A stretch of 64,000 nt of DNA from contig NZ_CP061295.1 of the NCBI RefSeq assembly GCF_018687535.1, positions 744,001-808,000 on the forward strand, in the 5' to 3' direction. Below, piece by piece: positions 23,971 through 33,395 of this stretch; position 1 is the stretch's first letter; every line of letters starts with the position of its first letter. Below the pieces are notes generated by a model, which saw only the letters and a list, made by a program, of their open reading frames with translations, was not told the DNA's origin and searched no databases. The position numbers and the translations under genes are program-made. The stretch is from Polynucleobacter sp. MWH-S4W17 (GTDB taxonomy: Bacteria > Pseudomonadota > Gammaproteobacteria > Burkholderiales > Burkholderiaceae).

Positions 23971-26493
23971 TTAAACAGCACCCTTGGTTCCAGGGGATTC
24001 CAACGGTAGAAGTATTGTAAAGGTGCAGCCAGCCAGCTTGGTTTGTTCTGAGTCTTGAACATTGGTAGCCCAAAGTCTGCCATGGTGAGATTCAATAATG
24101 GAGCGACAAATATTGAGCCCCATACCCATTCCGTCGGACTTCGTGCTGAAAAACGGCTCAAATATGCGCTCCAGGACGTTTTCCGAGATTCCGCCCCCAG
24201 CATCGGTAACCTGGATTCTGAGCATGGCCGGGAAGATGCTGGTGTCTAAATCTGCACTAATCCGAACTGGTGGCGCTGACCAACGGGAGGAAAGGGGGTA
24301 AGCCTCACGGACGCTATCCAAGGCGTTTTTCAGAAGATTGACCACTACCTGCAAGATTAGGACTGGATCCAGATTAACTACGGGCAGATTTTCAGCAATT
24401 TCCGAGCTAATGACTAAGCGATGGCGGTGGGCTTCAATTTCAACCAAGCCAACCGCATCATTAATAATTTCAGTAATGTTCGCTGCTTTACGTTGAGGCT
24501 CGCTGCGCTTTACAAAGCCTCGAATGCGCTGAATGATGGTGCCAGCACGATGGGCTTGTTCAGAAGCCTTTTCTAATGCCGGCAAAATCTCTTTAGTTAG
24601 AGCAGGGTCAAGATGCCCATCCAGGCGCTTAGCAACGCCCATGCAGTAGTTTGATATGGCTGAAAGAGGTTGGTTTAGTTCATGGGCCAAAGAAGATGCC
24701 ATTTCACCCATTGTGGTGAGACGACTGGTGAACTGCATTCGCTCTTGTTGTTGGAGTGCCAAATCATCTGCTTCTTTACGAGCGGTAATATCCGTGGCAA
24801 TCAATAACTGTGCAAGATGTCCATCTACCCAAGGGATGTAACGACGTCTAACTTCAAACCATTGATTATTGTCATCGCCTAGCTGAACTTCTTCAGACTC
24901 GGATTCTTGGTACAAGAATGATGTTGGAATGCCGGGCGGAGAATCTTCAAGATCCTCTGCAATATCTCGCAGCGTCGTGTTATTAGTATCGCTAACTGCC
25001 AATTGGAAGTGACCTTGAGAATCATCACCAAAGCGCTCTTGATAAAAGCGATTAGCAAATAGCAGGGCGTTGGTTTCTAGGGATACTACTGACACGGCAG
25101 CGTCTAGACTTTCTAGAACGGTGGTGAAACGTTCTTGAGATGCGGCTAATTCTTCACGAATCTTTTTAGGCTCAGAAATATCAATTAATGAGGTCACCCA
25201 ACCAGTCTGTTTCCCTTTTTCATTAATCAGTGGGGCAATAAAGGTACGGGTCTGTATCAAGGAGCCATCTTTCTTTAAAATCACCCCTTCGATGCCGACC
25301 CTCATTACAACGCTGATGTCGGACTTCATCGCCCGATTCATTTTCTCAACAAGCTCATCTCTTCTACTATCTGGCCAGAACGGAAAGGGCGGAGTGAGAC
25401 CTATTAACTCTTCCGATGTCCAGCCTGTCATTTCGCAAAATGCTCGATTCACATAAGTAATGCGCTTTTGCATATCATGGGCACGGATACCCACGGGAGT
25501 GGAGTCTTCCATTGCATTACGAAAACTAGTTTCTTTGCGCAGACTGGCTTCGGCCTCTTGGCGGACTTGCATTTGCTTTAGTACGGACCACAAACTCCAA
25601 ACCACGAATGCGCTTAATCCAATCACGACACCAATTAACATCCTGAAGGTGAGGTTGGTTGGCGGAGGATAGGTATCGATGCGTAAATTAATGTTGGGGC
25701 TTAAGACCCCAATGTCTAAACTTGTCTGATTGCTAAATGCTCTTTTTGGGGTATCTCTATCGGAAGAGATGCCTAAAACTCTTTCATTGTCAGTGAGCAA
25801 GGTAAAGCGGTAATGGGATTTGAGGTCACTTGGCAGGGCATCCAGTATTCCTTGAGTCGTATAGAGTGCCGCCAAGAAACCAACCACTTCTCCACCAACA
25901 ATATTGGGTACCACTTGCCATAGAACAATTTTTCTATCTGTGGCGATCGGTGCATCACCCGGTAGATTTAAGGAAACAAACTGACTGAAAGCTGCTCGAC
26001 TAGTTACTCGGCTAAGCTCAATAGTTGAGGCAAGACTAGAATTAATGGGCTGATCATTTTGAGTTTTGCTAATCCAATCCGATTTGTTACTTTCAGCGGG
26101 GGCTGCCCATAGTCGCTGATTTTGATTGTTCAACCAGATGATTTTGACGATCTCATGGTTATTTAAAACGAGATCTTCTGCTTGCTCGCGCGCAATTTGT
26201 CTGAGTTTGAATTGATCCTCGCTTGCAGCCATTTCTCGATTAATCGTTGTTAATGCATCAAGGTTGCTAGCGAAACGAGATTGAATACGCTGTTTGGCAA
26301 ATGACAGCTCTCTAAATAGGGCAGCCTCTTGCTGATTCTTTTCTTGTAAATGCAGCGTTCCCAAAATAATGCCCATGACTGCTGTAAACAGAACAATGGC
26401 TAAAAGTGGGGTGTAAACAATCCTAAATCCACGTATTTTGCGGAGCCACCTAATGGGGCTAAGGACTAGGCTGGAAAATGCTGTTTTTCTCAT
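23971..26493 (-). CDS. Membrane sensor histidine kinase with periplasmic and PAS domains (DctS/FixL-like)
   Basis: In this 840-residue protein a first membrane segment (about 26-46) and a second (about 284-304) enclose a periplasmic sensor region of about 235 residues, probably of PDC type. Two PAS domains follow (about 320-440 and 450-575), then HisKA with 'SSLAHELNQPLSAIS' (His604) and a HATPase domain (Asn723 in the N-box, 'DAGGGISENVLERIF', 'GMGMGLNICRSI'). The 'HELNQPLxAI' H-box is typical of the FixL/DctS/TodS family that pairs with FixJ-like regulators, and one follows immediately. The ligand is unknown; DctS-type relatives sense C4-dicarboxylates. It is transcribed divergently from aceE. 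Confidence 0.92.
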   Translation of the reverse strand: MRKTAFSSLVLSPIRWLRKIRGFRIVYTPLLAIVLFTAVMGIILGTLHLQEKNQQEAALFRELSFAKQRIQSRFASNLDALTTINREMAASEDQFKLRQIAREQAEDLVLNNHEIVKIIWLNNQNQRLWAAPAESNKSDWISKTQNDQPINSSLASTIELSRVTSRAAFSQFVSLNLPGDAPIATDRKIVLWQVVPNIVGGEVVGFLAALYTTQGILDALPSDLKSHYRFTLLTDNERVLGISSDRDTPKRAFSNQTSLDIGVLSPNINLRIDTYPPPTNLTFRMLIGVVIGLSAFVVWSLWSVLKQMQVRQEAEASLRKETSFRNAMEDSTPVGIRAHDMQKRITYVNRAFCEMTGWTSEELIGLTPPFPFWPDSRRDELVEKMNRAMKSDISVVMRVGIEGVILKKDGSLIQTRTFIAPLINEKGKQTGWVTSLIDISEPKKIREELAASQERFTTVLESLDAAVSVVSLETNALLFANRFYQERFGDDSQGHFQLAVSDTNNTTLRDIAEDLEDSPPGIPTSFLYQESESEEVQLGDDNNQWFEVRRRYIPWVDGHLAQLLIATDITARKEADDLALQQQERMQFTSRLTTMGEMASSLAHELNQPLSAISNYCMGVAKRLDGHLDPALTKEILPALEKASEQAHRAGTIIQRIRGFVKRSEPQRKAANITEIINDAVGLVEIEAHRHRLVISSEIAENLPVVNLDPVLILQVVVNLLKNALDSVREAYPLSSRWSAPPVRISADLDTSIFPAMLRIQVTDAGGGISENVLERIFEPFFSTKSDGMGMGLNICRSIIESHHGRLWATNVQDSEQTKLAGCTFTILLPLESPGTKGAV

Positions 26494-26579
26494 GAATACA
26501 GAGCATTTTGCCCTATTTGACTGTGCAAAAAGTCAATTTAGATCTTTTTATAGCTTCTTATTTGCACCGCAATATAATA

Positions 26580-26610
26580 CCACATTATGAGAAATACTAT
26601 CATTATGTGG
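26580..26610. promoter_or_regulatory. 31-bp dyad between sensor kinase and aceE
   Basis: Two 11-bp arms (CCACATTATGA and TCATTATGTGG) are inverted repeats with a single mismatch, separated by 9 bp. The dyad lies about midway in the 204-bp divergent gap between the kinase gene and aceE. Its size and symmetry fit an operator for a dimeric regulator; the regulator is not identified. Confidence 0.5.
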
Positions 26611-26697
26611 AAAATTGCTTGTTTACACCCATATACCTTCCTAGAATGTTGGCTATAGAGTTGATGACAAATTAAGCACTATTTAATGGAGACAAAA

Positions 26698-29394
26698 ATG
26701 GCAGCAGTTCCAGATCAAGTATTAGGTAAACAGAATACTCAGGATGCAGATCCTGGCGAGACTCAGGAGTGGTTACAAGCGCTCGATGGCGTGATTCGTA
26801 ACGAGGGTCCTGAAAGAGCTGCCTATCTCATCGATCAACAAATTTCTCATGCTCGTGTAAACGGAGTGGTACAGCCATTCCATGCTGAGACTCCTTACAT
26901 CAATACTATTCCTGTTGAAAACCAAGCACGTTTACCTGGCGATCAAAATGTGGAACATCGCATTCGTTCATACACTCGCTGGAATGCCATGGCGATGGTG
27001 CTGCGTGCGAACAAAGACACGAACGTTGGTGGACACATTTCATCATTTCAGTCAGCGGCTACTTTGTATGACGTTGGCTTCAATCATTTCTGGCACGCAC
27101 CGTCCCCCGAGAATGGTGGCGACTTAATATTTGTGCAAGGCCACTCTGCTCCGGGTGTCTACGCGCGTGCTTATATGTTGGGGCGCCTTGAAGAGGGTCA
27201 GCTCAATAACTTCCGTCAAGAAGTTGGTGGCAAAGGCATCTCTAGCTACCCACACCCTTGGTTGATGCCAGACTTCTGGCAGTTCCCAACTGTATCGATG
27301 GGCTTAGGCCCCATCATGGCTATTTATCAAGCGCGTTTTATGAAGTACCTAACAGACCGCGGCTTCATTCAAGAGCAAGGCCGTAAAGTTTGGGCATTCT
27401 TGGGCGATGGCGAAACCGACGAACCAGAATCCTTAGGTGCGATTGGTATGGCCGGTCGTGAAAAACTCGATAACCTGATTTTCGTCATTAACTGTAACTT
27501 GCAGCGTCTAGACGGGCCAGTGCGTGGCAACGGTAGCATTATTCAAGAGCTTGAGAGCGAGTTCCGCGGTGCCGGCTGGAATGTGATCAAAGTAGTGTGG
27601 GGCGGTCAGTGGGATGCTCTCTTTGCGCGCGATAAAAAAGGCATCCTAATGCAGCGCTTAGGCGAGATTGTTGACGGCCAGTATCAGACTATGAAGTCTA
27701 AGAACGGTAGCTACGTTCGCGAGATCGTTTTCAATACCCCAGAATTAAAGGCTTTAGTAAGTGACTGGAGTGATGATGAAATTTGGCAACTGAATCGTGG
27801 TGGTCATGATCCACATAAAGTTTATGCAGCATTTCATGCGGCAGTTAATCACAAGAATCAACCAACAGTGATCCTAGCGCACACTATTAAAGGTTACGGC
27901 ATGGGTGGCTCAGGTGAGGCGATGAATATTGCTCACCAAGCGAAGAAGATGAACGATGACGACGTGCGTCGCTTCCGTGATCGCTTTGAGATTCCCGTTA
28001 AAGATGAAGAGTTGGACGAAATGCCTTTGGTCAAGTTTGCCGAAGGTAGCCCTGAATTGGAATATATGAAGGCGCGTCGTCAAGAGTTGGGTGGTTACTT
28101 GCCGCAACGTCGTACTAAAGCGGAGAGCTTGCCAGTCCCTGCTTTAGAAGTATTTGCTCCATTGCTTGAGGCCACTACTGAAGGCCGTGAGATTTCTACT
28201 ACCATGGCATTTGTACGCATACTCAATACAGTAGTGCGCGATAAGGTGTTGGGTAAGCGGGTAGTACCGATTGTTCCAGACGAGTCCCGTACCTTTGGTA
28301 TGGAAGGTATGTTCCGTCAATTGGGAATCTGGAATCAATTGGGTCAGCTATACACGCCAGAAGATCATGATCAATTGATGTTCTACAAAGAGGACAAGAC
28401 AGGTCAAATTCTGCAAGAAGGTATTAACGAGGCTGGTGGTATGTGCGACTGGATCGCCGCCGCAACTTCTTACTCTACCCATGGCGTACCCATGTTGCCT
28501 TTCTATATTTTCTACTCCATGTTTGGTTTCCAGCGTATCGGTGACTTAGCTTGGGCCGCAGGGGATATGCGTAGCCGTGGTTTCTTGCTAGGTGGCACAG
28601 CTGGTAGAACTACCTTGAACGGCGAAGGCTTACAGCACGAAGATGGTCATAGTCATCTGTGGAGTGGTGCGGTTCCGAACTGCATCAGCTATGACCCAAC
28701 CTTCTCATTTGAATTGGCTGTAGTGATTCAGGATGGTATGCGTCGCATGTTGGAAGTTCAGGAAGATGTTTACTACTACGTTACTTTGATGAATGAAAAC
28801 TATTCACACCCAGCAATGCCTAAGGGTGCGGAGAAAGACATCATCAAGGGCATGTATAAGCTCAAGTCCGTTGGTGACGACAAAGCAAAGCTACGTGTAC
28901 AGCTCTTAGGTTCAGGAACGATCTTCCGTGAAGTGATTGAAGCTGCAGAGATTTTGCATAAAGACTGGGGTATTGCTTCAGACTTGTGGGGTTGCCCAAG
29001 CTTTACTGAGCTAGGCCGTGATTGGACTGCGGTTCACCGTAGCAATTTATTGAACCCAAGTGCTGCGCCAGCCTTATCTCATGTAGAGAAGTGCCTGAAA
29101 GATACTGCAGGCCCAATCGTTGCAGCAACCGACTATGTTCGTCTATTTGCTGAGCAGATTCGTCCAGCAATTCAGCACATGGGTCGCCGTTATGAAGTAT
29201 TGGGTACTGATGGCTTTGGACGTTCTGATACTCGTGAAAAACTCCGTGACTTCTTTGAAGTGGATCGTCGCTGGGTCATCCTCACTGCCTTGAGATCTTT
29301 GGTTGACTCTGGTCAGCTTGATCGCTCTAAGTTAGCTGAGGCGATTAAGAAGTACAACATCGATACTACTAAACCAAACCCAATGACGGTTTGA
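26698..29394 (+). CDS. aceE: Pyruvate dehydrogenase E1 component
   Basis: This thiamine-diphosphate enzyme decarboxylates pyruvate and acetylates the E2 lipoyl groups. The protein has 898 residues from ATG 26698. An ATG 12 bp earlier contains the GGAG that serves the inner start at 6-nt spacing, so the inner one is preferred. It is the homodimeric E1 type: 'GHISSFQSAATLYDVGFNHF', 'FLGDGETDEPESLGA' with 'NCNLQRLDGPVRGN' (ThDP/Mg motif GDG-N), 'KTIKGYGMG'-like 'HTIKGYGMGGSGE', and 'LNGEGLQHEDGHSH'. It is the first gene of aceE-aceF-lpdA. Confidence 0.98.
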   Translation: MAAVPDQVLGKQNTQDADPGETQEWLQALDGVIRNEGPERAAYLIDQQISHARVNGVVQPFHAETPYINTIPVENQARLPGDQNVEHRIRSYTRWNAMAMVLRANKDTNVGGHISSFQSAATLYDVGFNHFWHAPSPENGGDLIFVQGHSAPGVYARAYMLGRLEEGQLNNFRQEVGGKGISSYPHPWLMPDFWQFPTVSMGLGPIMAIYQARFMKYLTDRGFIQEQGRKVWAFLGDGETDEPESLGAIGMAGREKLDNLIFVINCNLQRLDGPVRGNGSIIQELESEFRGAGWNVIKVVWGGQWDALFARDKKGILMQRLGEIVDGQYQTMKSKNGSYVREIVFNTPELKALVSDWSDDEIWQLNRGGHDPHKVYAAFHAAVNHKNQPTVILAHTIKGYGMGGSGEAMNIAHQAKKMNDDDVRRFRDRFEIPVKDEELDEMPLVKFAEGSPELEYMKARRQELGGYLPQRRTKAESLPVPALEVFAPLLEATTEGREISTTMAFVRILNTVVRDKVLGKRVVPIVPDESRTFGMEGMFRQLGIWNQLGQLYTPEDHDQLMFYKEDKTGQILQEGINEAGGMCDWIAAATSYSTHGVPMLPFYIFYSMFGFQRIGDLAWAAGDMRSRGFLLGGTAGRTTLNGEGLQHEDGHSHLWSGAVPNCISYDPTFSFELAVVIQDGMRRMLEVQEDVYYYVTLMNENYSHPAMPKGAEKDIIKGMYKLKSVGDDKAKLRVQLLGSGTIFREVIEAAEILHKDWGIASDLWGCPSFTELGRDWTAVHRSNLLNPSAAPALSHVEKCLKDTAGPIVAATDYVRLFAEQIRPAIQHMGRRYEVLGTDGFGRSDTREKLRDFFEVDRRWVILTALRSLVDSGQLDRSKLAEAIKKYNIDTTKPNPMTV

Positions 29395-29409
29395 TAAGAG
29401 ATAAATACT

Positions 29410-31020
29410 ATGAGTCAAATAATTGAAATCAAAGTCCCGGATATCGGCGACTATAAAGATGTACCAGTGATCGAAGTATTGGTTAAAGCCGGTGACAAGA
29501 TCGAAAAAGAACAATCGATCGTTGTACTGGAGTCTGATAAGGCGACGATGGATGTTCCTTCATCACATGCTGGCATTGTCAAAGAAGTCAAAGTCAAGGT
29601 GGGCGACAACCTATCCGAGGGATCTCTTGTCATTACCCTGGAAGAGGGCACGGCATCAGCCCCGTCTCCAGCAGCGGCCTCTGTATCCAGCGCATCTGCA
29701 GCAGCACCTGTAGCAGCCAGTAACAGCGGTGCACCCATCGAAATCAAAGTCCCGGATATCGGTGACTATAAAGATGTACCAGTGATCGAGGTCTTGGTGA
29801 AAGCTGGCGATAAGATCGAGAAAGAACAATCGATCGTTGTACTCGAGTCTGATAAAGCGACAATGGATGTTCCTTCTTCACACTCAGGCATCGTCAAAGA
29901 AGTTAAGGTAAAGGTAGGCGATAACTTATCGGAAGGATCGGTAGTTGTCATCTTGGAAGGTGGAGCATCTGGCGTATCGACTCCAGTGTCTACTCCTGCA
30001 GCTGCACCTGCCGCGCCAGCAATTAAAGCTGTAGAGCCTCCGATTGCACGTGCACCAGCGCCTCCACCTATCAGTAATACTCCTCCGCCAGTCGACGCCG
30101 CAGTAAGTCATGCAAGTCCATCCGTACGTAAGTTTGCGCGTGAGCTTGGCGTCACTATTACTCAAGTTAAGGGATCTGGGCCCAAAGGCCGTATTACTCA
30201 AGAAGACGTCCAAGCATTTGTGAAGGCGGCTATGAGTGGCGGTGCAGGTAGTGCTGTAGCCGCTTCAAGTGGCGGTAGCTTAGGCGGCTTGAATCTGATT
30301 CCTTGGCCGAAGGTTGATTTCACCAAGTTTGGTGAGATCGAGCGTCAACCACTCAATCGCATTAAGAAACTCACTGCAGCCAATTTAGGCCGCAACTGGG
30401 TGATGATCCCAGCCGTGACTTATCACGAAGATGCTGACATTACTGATTTAGAGGCATTCCGCGTTCTTACTAATAAAGAGAATGAGAAGAAGGGTGTCAA
30501 GATTACGATGCTGGCTTTCTTAATGAAAGCTGCAGTCGCTGCATTGAAAAAATATCCAGAGTTCAATAGCTCCTTGGATGGTGATGATCTGATTTTGAAG
30601 AAATACTTCAATATTGGATTTGCCGCAGATACTCCAACTGGACTGGTTGTACCGGTCATTAAAGATGCCGATAAGAAAGGAATCTTTGAGTTGGCGAAAG
30701 AAACTTCTGACTTGGCGGCTCTTGCTCGTGATGGCAAATTAAAGCCAGACCAAATGCAGGGCGCTAGCTTCACGATCTCATCATTGGGTGGTATCGGTGG
30801 TACGTATTTCTCTCCCATCGTGAATGCTCCTGAAGTAGCCATTATGGGCGTGAGCAAAGCGGCTATGAAGCCAGTGTGGGATGGTAAGCAGTTTGTGCCA
30901 CGCCTCATTTGCCCACTGTCTCTCTCTGCAGATCACCGCGTGATTGATGGTGCTTTAGCTACCCGCTTCAATGTGTACATTGCTCAGCTCTTGGCCGACT
31001 TCCGTCGCGCCAGTCTGTAA
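29410..31020 (+). CDS. aceF: Dihydrolipoamide acetyltransferase (PDH E2) with two lipoyl domains
   Basis: This is the 536-residue core subunit of pyruvate dehydrogenase. Two lipoyl domains (residues 5-78 and 110-183, lipoylated Lys44 and Lys149 in ESDKATMD) are joined by Ala/Pro/Ser-rich linkers. A peripheral-subunit-binding domain ('SPSVRKFARELGV' to 'GRITQEDVQAF', about 234-271) and the catalytic domain ending in 'ADHRVIDGALATRF' follow; the histidine is catalytic. The two lipoyl domains differ at only four positions of 74. It starts 15 bp after aceE and ends 9 bp before lpdA, confirming an operon. Confidence 0.98.
   Translation: MSQIIEIKVPDIGDYKDVPVIEVLVKAGDKIEKEQSIVVLESDKATMDVPSSHAGIVKEVKVKVGDNLSEGSLVITLEEGTASAPSPAAASVSSASAAAPVAASNSGAPIEIKVPDIGDYKDVPVIEVLVKAGDKIEKEQSIVVLESDKATMDVPSSHSGIVKEVKVKVGDNLSEGSVVVILEGGASGVSTPVSTPAAAPAAPAIKAVEPPIARAPAPPPISNTPPPVDAAVSHASPSVRKFARELGVTITQVKGSGPKGRITQEDVQAFVKAAMSGGAGSAVAASSGGSLGGLNLIPWPKVDFTKFGEIERQPLNRIKKLTAANLGRNWVMIPAVTYHEDADITDLEAFRVLTNKENEKKGVKITMLAFLMKAAVAALKKYPEFNSSLDGDDLILKKYFNIGFAADTPTGLVVPVIKDADKKGIFELAKETSDLAALARDGKLKPDQMQGASFTISSLGGIGGTYFSPIVNAPEVAIMGVSKAAMKPVWDGKQFVPRLICPLSLSADHRVIDGALATRFNVYIAQLLADFRRASL
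29422..29643 (+). repeat. Lipoyl-domain direct repeat, copy 1 (within aceF)
   Basis: This copy encodes residues 5-78 of E2. It is a direct repeat of 29737-29958, 315 bp apart start to start. Nearly all nucleotide differences are synonymous. Confidence 0.9.
29737..29958 (+). repeat. Lipoyl-domain direct repeat, copy 2 (within aceF)
   Basis: This copy encodes residues 110-183 of E2. Amino-acid differences from copy 1 are A54S, L73V, I75V and T76I (copy 1 numbering). Confidence 0.9.
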
Positions 31021-31029
31021 GGGGAATTT

Positions 31030-32832
31030 ATGGCTAAGCAAATGATCCTTGTGCCGGATATTGGCGATTACTCAGATGTACCCGTCATTGAAGTGCTAAT
31101 TAAAGTTGGTGATGTTATCGAAAAAGAGCAGGCGCTACTAGTTCTCGAATCCGATAAAGCAACCATGGAAGTTCCAGCCGATGCTGCAGGTACTGTTACT
31201 AGTATTGCAGTCAAGCTTGGAGATAAAGTGAGTAAAGGTTCTGTGATTGCGGAGATTGGGGCTAGCGGTGCAGCGCCTGCGCCTCAACCGGCTCCAGCAG
31301 CAATATCTACTACATCAACTGCGCCAGCGGCGCCAGCTACACCAACAATGACAGCTGCCCCTGCTCCAGTAGCAGGGCAGTACAGCGGTAAGGTTGATCA
31401 TGAGTGTGAAGTGTTGGTACTTGGTGCTGGCCCTGGTGGTTACAGCGCGGCGTTTCGTAGCGCTGACTTGGGCATGAATACTGTTTTAGTAGAGCGCTAT
31501 CCCACTTTGGGTGGGGTTTGCTTGAACGTTGGATGTATTCCATCCAAAGCATTGCTGCACACCACCTCAGTCATGGATGAAGTCAAAACGATGGCTAAGC
31601 ACGGCATTACTTTTGGCGCGCCGAAGATTGAGATCGATCAACTCCGTGGTTACAAAGAGTCCGTCATTGCTAAATTGACTGGCGGTCTTGCTGGTATGGC
31701 AAAGGCTCGTAAGGTAAAGGTGGTGCGTGGTCTAGGCAAGTTCTTGGATGCAAACCATGTTGAAGTTGAGTTAACGGATGGTACTGGTCAGGATCTCACT
31801 GGTCAAAAAGAAGTGGTGCGCTTTCAGAAGGCCATCATCGCTGCGGGCAGTCAGCCAGTGAAACTACCATTCTTACCAGAAGATCCACGCATTGTGGATA
31901 GTACTGGCGCATTGTTACTGAAGAATATTCCCAAGCGCATGCTCGTCATTGGCGGCGGCATTATTGGTCTAGAGATGGCTACGGTTTACAGCACGCTAGG
32001 CTCACGCATTGATATTGCCGAGATGATGGATGGCTTGATGGCGGGCGCCGATCGTGATTTAGAAAAGGTCTGGGAGAAGTTCAATGCCGGACGTTTTGAA
32101 AAAATCATGCTTAAGACTCGTGCTGCTAAAGCAGAAGTTAAGCCTGATGGAATTCAAGTTTCTTTCGAGGGCGAGAATGCGCCGGCTGAACCGCAAACGT
32201 ATGACTTGGTATTAGTCGCAGTAGGCCGTACTCCGAATGGCAAAAAGATTGATGCTGGCAAAGCGGGTGTGCAAGTGGATGAGCGCGGCTTTATTCCAGT
32301 TGACAAACAGATGCGGACTAATGTCTCTCATATTTTTGCAATTGGTGACTTAGTTGGTCAACCGATGTTGGCACATAAGGCGGTGCATGAAGGTCACGTT
32401 GCTGCGGAAGCTGCTGCTGGCGAAAAATCTTACTTTGATGCGAAGCAAATTCCATCGGTTGCCTACACCGATCCTGAAGTGGCTTGGGCTGGTTTGACAG
32501 AAGAGCAGTGCAAGGCCCAAGGTATTGCTTATGAGAAGGGTTTATTTCCATGGGCAGCTAGTGGACGCGCGATTGCTAATGGACGTGATGAAGGTTTCAC
32601 AAAACTCATTTTTGATGCTACTACCCATCGGATTATTGGTGGCGGTATTGTTGGCACGCACGCTGGTGATTTAATCGGTGAAGTGTGTTTGGCTATTGAG
32701 ATGGGTGCTGATGCGGTGGATATCGGTAAAACGATTCATCCACACCCAACCTTAGGTGAGTCAGTCGGTCTTGCGGCTGAAGCAGCCCACGGCCATTGCA
32801 CTGATTTGCCGCCAGTGAAAAAGAAATCTTAA
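31030..32832 (+). CDS. lpdA: Dihydrolipoamide dehydrogenase (PDH E3) with N-terminal lipoyl domain
   Basis: This 600-residue flavoprotein reoxidises dihydrolipoamide with NAD. It carries an extra N-terminal lipoyl domain (Lys43 in ESDKATME) and an Ala/Pro linker (about 80-123), a form seen in Neisseria, Ralstonia and other betaproteobacteria. The dehydrogenase part begins with the FAD motif 'VLVLGAGPGGYSAAFR', the redox disulfide is in 'GGVCLNVGCIPSK', a second nucleotide motif is 'VIGGGIIGLEMA', and the active-site His-Glu pair is in 'IHPHPTLGESVG'. It is the last gene of the PDH operon and is followed by a terminator. Confidence 0.98.
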   Translation: MAKQMILVPDIGDYSDVPVIEVLIKVGDVIEKEQALLVLESDKATMEVPADAAGTVTSIAVKLGDKVSKGSVIAEIGASGAAPAPQPAPAAISTTSTAPAAPATPTMTAAPAPVAGQYSGKVDHECEVLVLGAGPGGYSAAFRSADLGMNTVLVERYPTLGGVCLNVGCIPSKALLHTTSVMDEVKTMAKHGITFGAPKIEIDQLRGYKESVIAKLTGGLAGMAKARKVKVVRGLGKFLDANHVEVELTDGTGQDLTGQKEVVRFQKAIIAAGSQPVKLPFLPEDPRIVDSTGALLLKNIPKRMLVIGGGIIGLEMATVYSTLGSRIDIAEMMDGLMAGADRDLEKVWEKFNAGRFEKIMLKTRAAKAEVKPDGIQVSFEGENAPAEPQTYDLVLVAVGRTPNGKKIDAGKAGVQVDERGFIPVDKQMRTNVSHIFAIGDLVGQPMLAHKAVHEGHVAAEAAAGEKSYFDAKQIPSVAYTDPEVAWAGLTEEQCKAQGIAYEKGLFPWAASGRAIANGRDEGFTKLIFDATTHRIIGGGIVGTHAGDLIGEVCLAIEMGADAVDIGKTIHPHPTLGESVGLAAEAAHGHCTDLPPVKKKS

Positions 32833-32854
32833 GTAGCGCTTAAGGTGCAAAAGG

Positions 32855-32880
32855 AAAAGCCCTGAGCGATCGGGGCTTTT
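32855..32880 (+). terminator. Intrinsic terminator after lpdA
   Basis: The stem AAAAGCCC / GGGCTTTT has a TGAGCGATCG loop and flanking GTGCAAAAG / CTTTTGCAC that can extend pairing. It starts 22 nt after the lpdA stop and is symmetrical, so it can also end the minus-strand gene at 32893-33267. Confidence 0.8.
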
Positions 32881-32892
32881 GCACTTCAGCAT

Positions 32893-33267
32893 CTATGAAA
32901 TCAGTTTGGCATTGAGCTCACGAATACGTTCATCCACATAGTAGCCCCCGCATTCGGTATATCGGAGGTATTTAGCTCCACAATGCTTGCATTCAAATAC
33001 ATCAGATTTATTGTATGGATGGAGGGTGGGAGAAATAGGGGCATCCTTAGACCAGATGGTCACTCCCTTAGGGAGACCTTCCTCCCAGCATTCCGGAGCA
33101 TCTTCGACTCTCAGAGTTCCAACGCACTCCAGGGAATTTGTCAGGAAACCGCCAGGGACGCTTTCCCAGCCTTCGCAGCTCAGCGACAGACAGTCAGGGC
33201 ATTTATCTTTGGGGTCAAAAGACTTGGCGAGGGACAGCAACTCGTTTCTATTGAGGCTTTTAGTCAT
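32893..33267 (-). CDS. Small cysteine-rich protein, possible zinc ribbon
   Basis: I do not recognise this 124-residue protein. It contains CPDC at about 23-26 with a further Cys at 31, and CKHC at about 94-97 with a later Cys, which look like zinc-binding pairs (treble-clef or ribbon). The centre is rich in Gly, Pro and Trp, and no signal or membrane segment is present. Codon use looks like the neighbours, and the frame is bounded by a terminator on one side, so it is probably a real gene. The antisense frames over the same stretch have no such pattern. Confidence 0.6.
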   Translation of the reverse strand: MTKSLNRNELLSLAKSFDPKDKCPDCLSLSCEGWESVPGGFLTNSLECVGTLRVEDAPECWEEGLPKGVTIWSKDAPISPTLHPYNKSDVFECKHCGAKYLRYTECGGYYVDERIRELNAKLIS

Positions 33268-33346
33268 TTAAAGAAATTAGTATAAAAGTGCGCTGAGTAA
33301 GGTGCGTTTTGGATAAAGAATAAATCAAGCTGTCTAAGCTATAAGA

Positions 33347-33372
33347 AAAAGCCCCGAGCAATCGGGGCTTTT
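33347..33372 (-). terminator. Intrinsic terminator of the phasin gene
   Basis: An 11-bp stem (AAAAGCCCCGA / TCGGGGCTTTT) has a GCAA loop. Read on the minus strand it ends in a T-run and lies 23 nt after the phasin stop. Confidence 0.8.
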
Positions 33373-33395
33373 GTATTCAAGGTGCTTGCTAAGAA

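Noticed and set aside
26686..26697. Earlier ATG for aceE giving four extra residues
   Set aside because: The GGAG overlapping this ATG is at ideal spacing for the ATG at 26698, so the inner start is more likely.
30423..30908. 161-codon open frame on the minus strand inside aceF
   Set aside because: It is wholly antisense to a well-conserved catalytic domain, has no ribosome site or domain pattern, and reflects codon bias of the plus-strand gene.
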